Positions 34,229 to 44,936 of a stretch of 64,000 bases of DNA are shown here, piece after piece. Within the stretch, counting starts at the first letter, position 1. Each line of letters begins with the position of its first letter. The position numbers and the translations under genes were made by a program. Under the pieces are notes generated by a model. It was not told the DNA's origin, made no database searches, and saw nothing but the letters and a program-made list of their open reading frames with translations. Source of the DNA: Reticulitermes speratus (Eukaryota > Arthropoda > Insecta > Blattodea > Rhinotermitidae); contig JAJKFL010000013.1 in NCBI GenBank assembly GCA_021186555.1, positions 27,298,743 to 27,362,742 on the forward strand, given 5' to 3'.

Positions 34229-34299
34229 GTACTACTACTACTACTACTACTACTAATAATAATAATAATAATAATAATAATAGGAGTAGGAGTAGGAGC
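34229..34299. repeat. Compound microsatellite
   Basis: (CTA)n changes to (ATA)n and then to GGAGTA units. Confidence 0.95.
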
Positions 34300-34949
34300 A
34301 GCTAGTAGTTAAGATGCAAATAAACCTACGAGTAATCTCGGACAAGATACATGTAACGAGGTGAGATACAGTAGCCGTAACGTTGTTATCTCCCATTACT
34401 TTGCGTGGTATTCACGGGCTGATTCTGGATAATTTATGTCTACCCTTGTAATTCAGAGAAATGAGTCCATGTTTTACGTATCCACAAAAAGCTACCTACT
34501 CGGAATTATCTATGAGCAGCAAACGTTTATTGATTTGTTTTGACATTTCTACTCTTATGAAACCGGAGATTAACTTCATCAACGTACAAGTAAGCGCTAC
34601 TTGGACCTCATCATGAGTCCTCCAATCCAGTTCGTATCTCCATTACTTATCTATAATAAAATAAGTTGTCTGTGTGTCTCTTCGTATGTCTGCCTGTGGA
34701 AACCATAACTCAGAAGATAAAGATGGTAGCTTGAAATGTTAGCAGTGGTGTAGGATGCTTATGAAATCTGTTTTTCCAAATATGATCAAAATCTGTCCAC
34801 GAGAGAGAGGTCAGACCACGGATAGCCGATGCCCTTGTGAGTGAGTCGCATTTCTTTGCCATTGTCACCACTGTTGCTGCTGTATGAGGTACACGCTAAT
34901 ACCCAAAAACATTGGAGTATCAGCGTGCATCACAAATTTCATATGGACG
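34300..34949. other. Unassigned sequence
   Basis: No gene recognised. At 34660-34760 the sequence TAATAAAATAAGTTGTCTG followed by TCTGCCTGTGG-type words resembles an old dispersed repeat type. Confidence 0.35.
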
Positions 34950-35105
34950 TGTCCGGGTACGATCCCAGGTCATTCCGTGTGATATTTGTGGAAGACCATT
35001 GCCACTGAAACAGATTTTGTCCGAGTACTTCGGTTTTGCCCTGTCAGTATCACTCCACCAGTGCTCCATACCCATCTTCACCTACACGTTGCTGTTACCA
35101 GGACA
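34950..35105 (+). mobile_element. SINE family 3, diverged
   Basis: Plus strand: GTCCGGGTACGATCCCAGG (B-box region), GACCATTGCCACTGAAACAG, GAGTACTTCGGTTTTGCCC, CACTCCACCAGTGCTCCAT follow in the order expected from the 8.3-kb and 39.3-kb copies. Confidence 0.6.
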
Positions 35106-35623
35106 AACGGGCGAAGCCTGGAAACCTTCCAAAAAGCAGTGGTTTTTAGGAAATGGGGAGCATTGAATATAAAATTGGTATTATTATTGTTGTACAGAGA
35201 TAACTAAAAATTGTGTTTCCTGTGACATGTGAGATGAGGCTGAATAAATGAATAAGCGTCGAAAAAGAAAAGGGTCAATTCCAAACATGGGGATGATGGG
35301 TAGCTTCGAGATAATGTAAGACAAATATAACGTAGGAATTTCTTATTAAGTAATAAGCTCTTTACTGAAGGGTGGGGGAGGACAAAAATAATAGTAATGA
35401 ACATGTATAATTAGAAATTTGTAAACAGGTAAGTAGATTTTAAGTGTTCCGCTCGAAACTCCTGTTCGAGATTCCGTTTGATTTATGAAATATCTTAGCC
35501 GAGGTTAGTAACGAGCCCAATTTAGTCGACTTTGAACTTATTAATCAATGAAAGCACTGTTCAGATCGGGTTTTAACACCAATGTAGAAATATTACCATT
35601 AGCTGATACACTGTTGTTAAAAC
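35106..35623. other. Unassigned sequence
   Basis: No gene or repeat recognised. Confidence 0.5.
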
Positions 35624-35734
35624 AATATATAGACCTTAATATCATTTTCACCGTGCATGGTTTATTAACACCAGTAAACACTATACCAACACATGCCCCT
35701 TACTATTAAAACATTAATAGTTTTAAAAAACCAA

Positions 35735-35778
35735 GCCCTACATATGTTTCGGCCAGTTAACTGGCCATCATCAGGGGC
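35735..35778 (-). ncRNA. Complete hammerhead ribozyme, left arm
   Basis: Minus strand, 44 nt: GCCC, CUGAUGA, U, GGCCAG-UUAA-CUGGCC, GAAAC, AUAU, GUA, GGGC. Helix I is 4 perfect pairs, helix II 6 perfect pairs with a UUAA loop, and helix III is two pairs (A-U, C-G). Predicted cut after GUA. Every consensus core base is present. The U before helix II is extra relative to the textbook core but is conserved in all copies here. Confidence 0.82.
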
Positions 35779-35952
35779 AACTAGCGTTCCACAGTGTTTT
35801 ATTATACAGTGACCACAACAAGTGATATACAGTGCCCATTGGATGTGTCTTCAATGAACGACGTGAACTTTATTGTTTTAACGGTTTTTATATAACACCC
35901 ACACATCTTAGCATTAACCTATTGAACGTGATTATGCTGTGGAACGTTAGTT

Positions 35953-35996
35953 GCCCCTGATGATGACCAGTTAGCTGGCCGAAACTTATGTAGGGC
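35953..35996 (+). ncRNA. Hammerhead ribozyme, right arm
   Basis: Plus strand: GCCC, CUGAUGA (35957-35963), U, GACCAG-UUAG-CUGGCC, GAAAC (35981-35985), UUAU, GUA (35990-35992), GGGC. Same fold as the left arm with one mismatch in helix II. Core intact. Confidence 0.8.
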
Positions 35997-36071
35997 TTGG
36001 TTTTTTAAAGACTATTAATGTTTTAATAGTAAGTGCATGTGTTGGTATAGTGTTTACTAATATATAGACCT

Positions 36072-36621
36072 GTTTATATCACGTATTAATTCCTTTCTTA
36101 CTCCAGCTTGGTCTGTAATCCGTGTAATTTAAAGATGAATGAGGAGGCGTTTGTACATGACACGTTGGTCCATATCACCTAGACCGTAGACCAGTCTAAA
36201 CATGTTTAGTTCTCCGACCCTCACTAAAGCATATTACTGGCGGTTTTGCCTCCCCAGCCGGCCGGCCGGTCGGCTGGTGGTTGCCATGGGAACCCATCCC
36301 GTCTCTCAGCGGCGACTGTGCAACAAACAACATGCTGCCACAGCGGTGTGCAAGTGCAACACGGCCACTTCCACGAAACTGTCCCCACATCCGTATTGAT
36401 TTTATGGGACAATTGTTCTTATCATTATTTCGTGCCGTTTTCACGCACGCCACATTTCTTTAGGCGCACCTCACTGTGGCGTGGTACTGTCTGTCTACGT
36501 TACATTCACCAGAATGTCTTCTTGCGCTTCTGCTAGAAACTTAATTGCAGTGATTCTATAAAGGTTTGTATCAATGGTCGATTCATTGTACGAGTATAAT
36601 TTTCAACATGTTTACTCTCTG
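36072..36621. other. Unassigned; GC-rich patch with palindrome
   Basis: No gene recognised. The 36245-36400 segment is GC-rich and contains GCCGGCCGGCCGG near 36258. Four overlapping frames here show no known domain. Confidence 0.4.
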
Positions 36622-36912
36622 AGGTAAAGTAAAGTTGTCCCTATCCACGCCATGAAAACATTTGGGGGCGTAGAGGTATAGCTCCATTCATTCTTAACCT
36701 CGGCGCTAGAGGGAGGTGATTGGTCAACATCACGCCCCGGCCTTTCTTCCTCCGGGAAAAATTCCGGTACCGATTGAATAGGAGGCTGCATTGGTCCCAG
36801 AGCCGTTCTGAACTCATTGGAAAAGAGAAAAACTTCTTGCCTCTGTCGGGCTCGAATCCCGGAACGTCCAGTCCGTAGCCTAGTCTCTATACGCATTGCG
36901 CTGTCCCACTGT
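36622..36912 (-). mobile_element. SINE family 2, near full length
   Basis: Minus strand: tail AGGTAAAGTAAAGTTGTCCC, body CCTCGGCGCTAGAGGGAGG, ATTGAATAGGAGGCTGC, GGTCCCAGAGCCGTTCTG, B-box region CTCGAATCCCGG, and the head end CATTGCGCTGTCCCAC. Confidence 0.85.
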
Positions 36913-37289
36913 CGGCTTACATTTGATATAGGCGTACACGGCACTTCAGGAATTGACTCTATTTCCCAACTCTGAGCATTCATAATTAAAAATGTTATAC
37001 ACAGACATATGGAATAAGTGACTCGGCTTGCAAGGTTGGGCGTATGGGATTTGTAGCACAACTTTGCCCCCCCCCCCTCCTTTTTCGGGTGCAATAACCG
37101 CCCCTCAACTTCTGCTATGTCTTTACCCATATATTAAAAAAAGTCGCGCCTGCTCCCAAATTTAGGATAGGAGGACGTTTGAGTATTCCCACATGACATA
37201 ATGTAAGTGACGTTCTTTTGTATGCATAATTTTGTTATGTTTGAGGAAAACGTTTTCACTGATATCGAATTGAAGGTGGCCCAGAAACT
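36913..37289. other. Unassigned sequence
   Basis: No gene. Contains an 11-base C run at 37067-37077. Confidence 0.5.
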
Positions 37290-37480
37290 AATGGATGTAT
37301 ATATCGATTACGGGGTCCGAGTAACACAACACTGTGAATAGTATGTATTCATTATATTTACTACAACATGTTTCGTCGTCTTATACGGCCATCATGAGGT
37401 AATAGTGCAAATTCATAAAAAGAAAGGCATTTTAGGAAGAGGCCTCTTCTTTGCAGACACTAAATATGATATAGTGGTGT
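37290..37480 (-). mobile_element. Hammerhead element fragment (second subfamily)
   Basis: Shares ACAACATG-TTTCG, the ribozyme layout, and the 'ggaagaggcctc...actaaatatgata' block with the element at 25633-26092. A matching right arm is not clear, although a CCTCTGCTTTGCAGTAAATG phrase near 37565 may be its residue. Boundaries are approximate. Confidence 0.5.
37358..37402 (-). ncRNA. Hammerhead motif with one core mutation
   Basis: Minus strand: UUAC, CUCAUGA (consensus CUGAUGA, G5 changed to C), U, GGCCG-stem with one end mutated, GAAAC, AUGUU, GUA, GUAA. Helix I (UUAC/GUAA) is perfect. G5 is an invariant catalytic-core base, so this copy should not cleave. Confidence 0.6.
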
Positions 37481-39327
37481 CTTGCTTATTATTCCAAATA
37501 CTAGAATAGTGGTAATTATTAAATTAGGATAAAAACTGAATAAAAACTGGAATGTCCCGCAGAAATCCTCTGCTTTGCAGTAAATGTTGTGTGTTGTTTG
37601 AAGCACCCTGTGTTATTGATGCATATCACATTTAAATATCATCTAATTTTTGGGACTTGCATTTTTTTTAAGAATGCAAAAACGCGATTGAGAAGCTTGC
37701 CCTGTTTCTTGTCACTGATATTTTTAAGAAATACGCGGAATTCCAGTATATAAAATTATGACTGAAATACGCTTTCACTATTTAATATCAGAACATACTT
37801 AGAAACGAAAGAGCAAGGAAGGTGGTGAAGCGTGCCATTCCGTATTTTTCTCACTCCTCCCACAGTGAAGTTTTCAGCATATGATATTTGTCCATGCATT
37901 ATGAATGAATCCTTTTCCGACTTAAATAGTGTTTACCGATTTACTTATGCTTGTGTAGGTCACCAAATCACTAAAATATCTTCCTGCATTCTGATGGGGG
38001 AGCATAGGCAAAATGTGTTCGCAAACATTCACGGGCTCCAGACATAGCATTCTATGCGAAAGGACAGTTACGTACTACGAGTTCTGCTCGAAACTGCTTG
38101 TACTTTCTCAAGACAATAGTTACACAAGGAAGAGACAAGTGGGCCATCCATGCAGGGAACAGGATGGGAATTCGCGAAACCACCGTGCGGAAGACGTACG
38201 CCCAGTACGACGAAGCGCGCGTTTTACCTTGAGTCCGTGGAATCGGTCCTAACTTCTTCATGCAGATGTATTTATTTGCGGGAATGTCGATTGGACTAGA
38301 TGAAATGCAGATTTTTAAGGCCAACTTTTACCATCTCAAGTTTGAACCCATGGTTCCTCGTATACTTATTTCTTCCTCTGTGCCATACTCAATGTAAACT
38401 CTAGTCCCTTGGCTTTCCTTCTGCCGATAAACACATTTTATCCTGGAAAGCAATTACTAACGTTGAGAGTAACCTGTCTAACGCAGGACAGACTCCAGAG
38501 AGGCAACGATTTCCATGTAATTACAGAAAGCCTGTTGCAGGTTAGTCAGGACAGACAGGCGCTGATTGTACACGGTGTTGTATTGGTGTATTTTTTTTAA
38601 TCGACTGGAAAGTTTGGAATGGGGGAGGAGCCTGTGGTTGTGAGACTGGAATAACAAATTACTGGAGCTTCAGTTGCTCGCTGCGTAACTTATTTAACGA
38701 TGCCAGGTAGAGAGAAAATGTGTGTGCTACTGTAATATATGGATAATCGTGAGTGACGAATAGGAAACGATGAGATCAAAACAGTCGTGAGAGTAATGCG
38801 AATATTAATTTTAGATTAAGAAGGTAAGATGTTTTGAACTGAATTGAGCTGGCTTGGGATCATATCCAGCTGTTCGTTTTGTGTTGAAATTCCAGTTCAG
38901 TTAATTGTTTATTGTTAGTTATCTAGATTATTATTCAGTTATGTAAGAGTACAAATTACGTAATGAGTTATATGGCTTCTGGTATCTCTGGGTCTGTCAA
39001 TATATCGGTCACTTACCTCGGCATTCGCCAAGAGGTAAGACACGACACGCTGAATTGGACAGTCGGTCTAAACCGGGTTTCGTACCACTTGCATCCAGAA
39101 TACAGATCAGCGACAACTACATCTGAAAACCTTTTGTCATCTAGACGTATACGCACTAGTAGCTTAGCTCAGTAAATATAATTAATGATGTCATTGAGAT
39201 TTATGGTTTTCACGGCGGAGAATATGAAGATAATTTTTTTTGAGGCAGCAGGTTCTTGTAAAACGTCGGTACATACACATATTTACCAGACTACACGGTG
39301 CTATATTCTAGGAGACAAGTTTTTTTA
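37481..39327. other. Unassigned sequence
   Basis: No gene recognised in this 1.8 kb; frames of 60-90 codons on both strands lack recognisable domains. Confidence 0.45.
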
Positions 39328-39586
39328 AGGACCCCGCAGCAGATGCTACGGACGCACCGCAGCCTTGAGGCTTATGTGCAACCCTGTGATGAAGATGATT
39401 AGTTTTTTTTCGTTTTTCCTTGTAATGGAGCACCGGTGGAATGAAATTGACAGGGAAAAACCGAATTACTCGGGGAAAAACTTGACCCAGTGCCACTTTG
39501 TCCACCACCATGGACTGACCCGGGATCGAAACCGGACCTCCGCGGTGAGAGGCCGGCGACTAGCCGCCTGAGCCATGGCACGGCCC
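39328..39586 (-). mobile_element. SINE family 3, full length
   Basis: Minus strand, close match to the 8.3-kb copy: GGACCCCGCAGCAGATGCTA, GGAGCACCGGTGGAATG, CAGTGCCACTTTGTCCACCA, GGGATCGAAACCGGACC and GGCCGGCGACTAGCCGCC. Confidence 0.85.
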
Positions 39587-39732
39587 AGTTACTTTCATAC
39601 TCATGCTGTTTGTTTTTAGCTTATCCTGGCGGCTGCAGTGACCCGTGCGCCAATAATGATACGCCCTAAGTAGTTACTACAGCAGCAGTAGTCACACTGG
39701 TATGTAGTAACTAGCAGCAGAGACACTGGGAA

Positions 39733-40011
39733 GCCGGGTTAGCTCAGAGAGTGTAGTGACGAGGCTACGGGTTGGAAGATCTGGGACTCGATTTACGTCA
39801 GAGGCAAGAGATTTTTCTCTTCTCCAAAATGTCCAGACCGGTTCTGGGGACCACCCAGCCTCCTATTATTCAAGGGGCACCGGGGACTCTTTCTCTGGGG
39901 CCAAAGCGGCCGGGGCTTGTAGTTAACCACTCATCCCCATCTACTGCAGAGTTTAAGAATGAATGGAGCTATACATCTACTCCCGTTGTATGCCTTTATA
40001 GATGGAGACGG
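39733..40011 (+). mobile_element. SINE family 2, full length
   Basis: Plus strand: head GCCGGGTTAGCTCAGAGAG (A-box), B-box region GGGACTCGATTTACG (diverged), GTCCAGACCGGTTCTGGGG, CAGCCTCCTATTATTCAAG, GGCCAAAGCGGCCGGGG, GCAGAGTTTAAGAATGAATG, CCTTTATAGATGGAGACGG. Confidence 0.85.
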
Positions 40012-42007
40012 ATAAATAGCGTATAATCAGCAGCAGAAATTGTAGTAGATTTGTAGATTGGAAGGCGGTGGTACGCCTACACCATATAGGCGTGCTATCC
40101 ATTTATGGGTTTTCTGTGGCCTGTAAAGTCATGTAGAATTAAGTCATTGGTTTGCGTATTTTAATTGCAAATAACTTGATTAAAGGAGGCTATGATCTAT
40201 TTTAGTATACTGTCTCTCTAGCAGTAGCAGTGTCTTGCCGAATTGGTACAGCACAAACAAAAGTTCAGTCAACAATATGACAAGCAGACTGTTGAACTTG
40301 TAATTATGCAGCTGTATCCTGCGTGTTCGAATATGCCTATAGAGAAAGTACAGTACTGACAAAAATAAAGTACAAGAAAATCTAGATCTCGGCATGAAAT
40401 TAAATTTTGGGTCTCTAGTAAGCCTAAACGTAATTTCCAGCACCTTCAAGCATGGCGCGAAACAGTTCTTCCGTATTCTGGTACATAGACAGCAGTGTGT
40501 TCAGTCAGTGCGGATAGGTGATATGTTTACCGACTTTTGAAACATAGGATTTTATTGCGAAATTCTCTGGCTCGCAGTTTTTCCGAAATAGACCTGTCTG
40601 GTTCTCAGGTAAAAGAAAATTGCTCATTCCTGGCCCGTCTTCTAAAGAACCAAATTTCACAACCACATAAAAAACCGGGAACTTGTTAGATATCTTTTAA
40701 CCTTCAGATCTTAAAAGCCCAGCTGCAAGATGATTAACTCTTTGAAGATAGACATTTGTCTTAATTACAGTATACATAAAAATTCAGTTCTTACCTCACA
40801 GAGAACATATTTATTGTCCATTAGAAAGACCAGGCGGTGAATGCTGTATAGGGACATGATTTTTTTCATGTTAAGAATTATGCGAATCACATAGATAAAC
40901 TGTATGGCAGAATTCAGTGTTTTTTATATTAGAGAAGTGGTCACCTTTGGGATTTAAATGGTTAAATGACACTGTATGAAACACGAATTACTACAGAGAA
41001 CTTGAGACGTCTGCAGTCCTTCAAGTACGAAAAAACACAGCATGCTTTTGTAGAGTCAGGCTGATCAAAATAATGGAAGGCAAGCCAACAAGAAGCCCAT
41101 CGAGATGCTGATGTTTATTCCAAGATCACGGCTCTGTAATCCTGATAAGCTTATGTCACAATGACTCTGCGTTTGTGCGCTTCTCAAAAACCACAGTGAA
41201 GTGGCAGTTACTGAACTTCAAGGAGAATGGAAAACAAAGAGTGAATTATACCGGAGAGAACATTTTTTGGTTCAAATTATCACGGTCTGGGTTTCAAATA
41301 AGGGAAAACTTCCTGCACTGGAGATGAGAATTATCACACTTCAGTAGCAAGACGTAAAGTGTGGTTGTGGTATTGTACAGAGGAGCCGTCCAACGTATTT
41401 TGTAATTGCGAATCTCTTCTGGCGCCTGTAGCTCAAGCCACTGAGTTGACTTTGATGTATAAAATCTCATTGTCATTTTGTTTGGGAACTTTTGTAATGG
41501 ATGTGTCTTTATTAAACATCCTTAGAAACAACTGCACAGATCAAGGGAGTCATGTCGGGGAAACAAGAAAAACGTATATCCCACCCCCCCCCCCCCCAAA
41601 AAAAAATACAGGTTGGAAAATAGGATTTGTTATTTATGAAACCGGTTTCACATGTTATTGCATTGTTTCGTTTTAATGGCGCTATAGCCGAGTCTAAACC
41701 TCTACTCTAATATTATTTTCTAAGTCATGTTCAGGCAAGTGGGAGGAGGTCTTAGACAAGACATCACTCCTTAACTCCTCTAATTACAAAGAACAGTACA
41801 GAAAAAGAAAAGTTGGACAACATCCATTTATGGAGAAGGATTCGAACCCGAGATTTCAGTATATCCTGCACTCGTCCTTGAACCATTCGGTCATCAGCAT
41901 CTAAGTCACTCGTCATCACCATTCATGATCATCCTCATGCCTCTCATTTAAGGCTACATAATCTCAGCAGTTAATACTAGTTACAGCTAGAATAAATTGC
42001 TCTTGGT
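40012..42007. other. Unassigned sequence
   Basis: No gene recognised. Contains a C14 run followed by A9 (41584-41606) and, at about 41840-41905, a faint minus-strand tRNA-like B-box (GGATTCGAACCC on the plus strand) that may be an old SINE head. Confidence 0.4.
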
Positions 42008-42021
42008 AACTACTAAGTATG

Positions 42022-42278
42022 CCGATCCCAGTGGCCGTGCGGTCTAAGGCGTGGGTCTGCGGCCGCTCGCTTACTGGGATCGTGGGTTCGAATCCCACCG
42101 GAGGCATGGATGTCTGTTGTGAGTGTTGTGTGTTGTCAGGTAGAGGTCTCTGCGACGGACTGGTCCCTCGTCCAGAGGAGTCCTACCGAGTGTGGTGTGT
42201 CTAAAGTGTGTGATCGTGAAGCCTCGAAATCAGGAGGCCTAGGCACCCGACAAGGGGCTGTTGAGCCATAGGAAAAAA
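42022..42278 (+). mobile_element. SINE family 1, full length with TSD
   Basis: Plus strand: CCGATCCCAGTGGCCGTGCG, GGTCTAAGGCGTGGG (A-box region), B-box GGTTCGAATCC (42085-42095), body and 3' oligo-A. Flanked by AACTACTAAGTATG (42008-42021) and AACTACTAAGCATG (42279-42292), 13 of 14 identical. Confidence 0.9.
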
Positions 42279-42603
42279 AACTACTAAGCATGGCTAAAAC
42301 AGGTTGTTTAAATAATATATCGCGAAGCTGTAAGACAGCAAGCAAACGCTGTCACACAAGCATAGATGTGTCTGCATCATTTTACTTTATTGTTCAAGAA
42401 ATTTCCAACCAATTTCAGAGTTTGCAGTACAACCTTGTATGGTATCGATCACTTAAAGAGTGGCCAACAAAACGCAACTACAAGAAAGTAACATTTATTC
42501 AAGCCCGAAATGTTTCCATAATGAAGGTCATTGCGAAGGGCGACATTACGACAATATTGCAGGTTTACGTCATAAAATAAAAATATTTATTTCCAAACTT
42601 GCA

Positions 42604-42653
42604 CACATACATACATACATACATACATAATACATACATACATACATACATAC
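42604..42653. repeat. (CATA)n microsatellite
   Basis: About twelve ACAT/CATA units with one interruption. Confidence 0.95.
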
Positions 42654-43747
42654 TCGTAATACGCATGAAGACAATTCAGCGTATCTTTCAACTGCTCTTC
42701 TGTAGATGATGAAGTTTTTGTATAAGATAATCTTGTTTTCATAAGTGTGTGTAACACCGTCGTACTGGCAGACTGGTAAACTATTGTAAATGGCAAAGTA
42801 GAAAGTTACAACAGGTGAAAAAACTGATATGTTTCTAGTTAACACAGCCTAAATATTTCACGATCGTCACCACATTGAATGCAAAAGCCACTTGTATTCG
42901 ACATGTGCAGAAAGTTTGGTTTTAGTGCGGCGTCTCGTACGCATGTTCTTTGCGATTTTGTGGTCTAGGGCCTGTCTGTTGTTTGTGTTAGTGGTAAGTT
43001 AGGAAAATGAGTTTCAACGGACATGATCAACACTGCGTCAATCATAAATTACACCTCAAATTGATAGTACAGATATTACGTTGCATAGAGGACAAAATAA
43101 TTTTTTCTTGTATTGTAATTCATGGGATAGGAAGGAATGTAATTGATTTCAAAGTGCAGATGGTAGTATAATTTCTTTCCACTGCAGTCTTATCGCCATA
43201 GGTACAAGTCTGTAAGTGAGGGTGAGCATTCATCGTTGTAAAAGTATATATAACCATCGTCTGGTACAGCACTTTTATTCTTCTCACCTCTAACATCCTC
43301 TATTCCATCTCACTTACACTTTCCCTATTGTGTGACTAAAATTTCAACGAATTCGTTCCATAGAATTTTACTGGGGAAAAATAAAAGACAGTTCGAAGGT
43401 AGAATACGGAAGGAAACTACATTGGTAATGAACAGTTTCTTAAAGGAGTGTGAGATTTGTCGTCTTGTTAGAAGAAGTTTCTTTTCAATGAGCGAAGACG
43501 AAACTTCTGCTTCTTGAACTTTGTACCGCTTTGTAAATAACCTCTATTCCTGTGAACTGCACGGAAACAAAATGAATATTCATTATGAACTGGTTAAGAT
43601 GTTGGTAGCACGAAGCAGTTTCTGACTGTATTCAGGCTATATGCTAGTTCATTGAAACGCAGCGACGTATTTAGAGCGAGGTACGGGAATTATGTGTTTA
43701 GTTCCTTCCCGATAAACTGTGTGGGTGACAAGAAAAGAGAATCAGTA
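42654..43747. other. Unassigned sequence; possible TATA motif
   Basis: No known gene. TATATAA at about 43246 is followed by a pyrimidine-rich stretch and a 61-codon frame (43332-43517) with no recognisable domain. A promoter is possible but unsupported. Confidence 0.3.
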
Positions 43748-43935
43748 GGTAGTGTTTTTTTCATAATTTTTCACTACAGTTACTGCTTCTTTCTTCTTTG
43801 ATTTCTCACGTAGCGGAAGGTGTGGGTGTCCCCGTTCTTTTATTCACACAGAAGTTGGTAAATTGGTACAACTTGCAATCTTTTATGGCTGATTTATGTA
43901 TACTGTCAATGGAAATAAAGCTTTAATTTTTTTTA
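43748..43935 (+). repeat. Dispersed repeat X, copy A
   Basis: About 155 bp are shared, in inverted orientation, with 61935-62090 (for example GCGGAAGGTGTGGGTGTC, GAAGTTGGTAAATTGGTAC, GGCTGATTTATGT, GGAAATAAAGCTTTAATTT). The first 40 bp match a piece at 15931-15985. An AATAAA signal sits near the end. It behaves like the 3' end of a retroposed transcript. Confidence 0.7.
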
Positions 43936-44430
43936 AAAGAAAAGAGAACAACCGTTAAATGTTGTTATAATTTATAAATATTGTTATAACTTAACGCACG
44001 TTGCGAAGAAATCGATGAAAAAGAAGTTCTTAATTTGGGGGCTTTTAAAGCGTGGTTTACCGAACAGTTTTCTACCACACCTAGCTCCCGAGGCCGTCGT
44101 TATACTGGATATTGCACAGCATCCACTCGGTTTTGATAACAAAGGTACTGTGTTTCAACACGAGAAAGGCGGGTATTATGGCATGCCTCTCCAGTAAAAC
44201 ACATTTCTCACACACCTCACAGACACCCGCGGCCTTACTGCAGCTGTTTAAGATGAATAAGCCGCGTAAATACTAAGAATTGGACTTCATTTCCGTGTTG
44301 CACTTCCACACAGTGGTGCGGTTGCCGCCTTCACTGCCACTGCAAACCATCTGAACTCCAATTGGCATAGCTGAAGAACCATAACTTCAGGATTGCTGAC
44401 GTGGAAAAGCTGACGTAAGAGGCAGTAGAC
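43936..44430. other. Unassigned sequence
   Basis: No gene recognised; the 60-codon frame from 44015 has no domain. Confidence 0.45.
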
Positions 44431-44632
44431 CGTGAGTCTCCAACCCGCGGCCCGTCAGTTTGTACTATGCGGCCCACGGCTACAATTTTTAAATTGTATG
44501 TATACTATAAAAATTTCACAATAATTAAGGCACTTAGGTATACCACTTACTGTTATTTTTCCATGTGTGGCCCGCGAACCATCTCGCAATAACCAGTGTG
44601 GCACTTTGCCCTAAAAAGTTTGGACACCCATG
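44431..44632. mobile_element. hAT-type MITE with 8-bp TSD
   Basis: Ends CGTGAGTCTCCAACC and, reverse-complemented, CATGGGTGTCCAAAC form terminal inverted repeats. Exact 8-bp duplication CAGTAGAC at 44423-44430 and 44633-44640. The subterminal GCGGCCCG... and TGGCCCGCGAACC words are typical of hAT MITEs. About 200 bp, non-coding. Confidence 0.8.
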
Positions 44633-44936
44633 CAGTAGACGAAATACAGATTTCGGCGTGGAATGAGTGCGTGCATCACGTGAAAGACTGCAAGAGCAGA
44701 ATTTTCAAAGAGACATTTCCATAGATAGCCTGATGGAACCTGTAATCATTAACCTCATTGACTGACAACACCGATGAAGAAGATTAAGTACGAGTATTGG
44801 TATTGTGGTTGTCGTAATCGAAGATTAATAAGTGACAATATTACGTACTTGTAACACAGTACTTTTGTACTTCTGTAGCGGCGTAATACAACTGTATACT
44901 GGCTGCACTGACCTTACATTCGAAGTCTTAAGCGAC

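Larger units (their letters stand above)
35637..36058. mobile_element. Palindromic hammerhead element, best preserved
   Basis: A 422-bp insertion flanked by a perfect 13-bp duplication AATATATAGACCT (35624-35636 and 36059-36071). Inverted arms 35673-35796 and 35937-36058 differ at few positions, and the left arm has an extra 36 bases next to the duplication. Each arm contains a hammerhead ribozyme on opposite strands. The block GTGCATGTGTTGGT-like downstream of the ribozyme is shared with the 21.9- and 51.8-kb elements. No open reading frame. High arm identity and exact TSD suggest it is younger than its relatives. Confidence 0.8.

Noticed and set aside
36612..37130. 172-codon minus-strand open frame
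   Set aside because: It runs through a complete SINE family 2 copy; the protein is a translation of SINE sequence.
42060..42110. tRNA gene-like A and B boxes
   Set aside because: They are heads of SINE copies with long bodies, A-tails and TSDs; acceptor stems are not closed. The same holds for the other tRNA-like segments.
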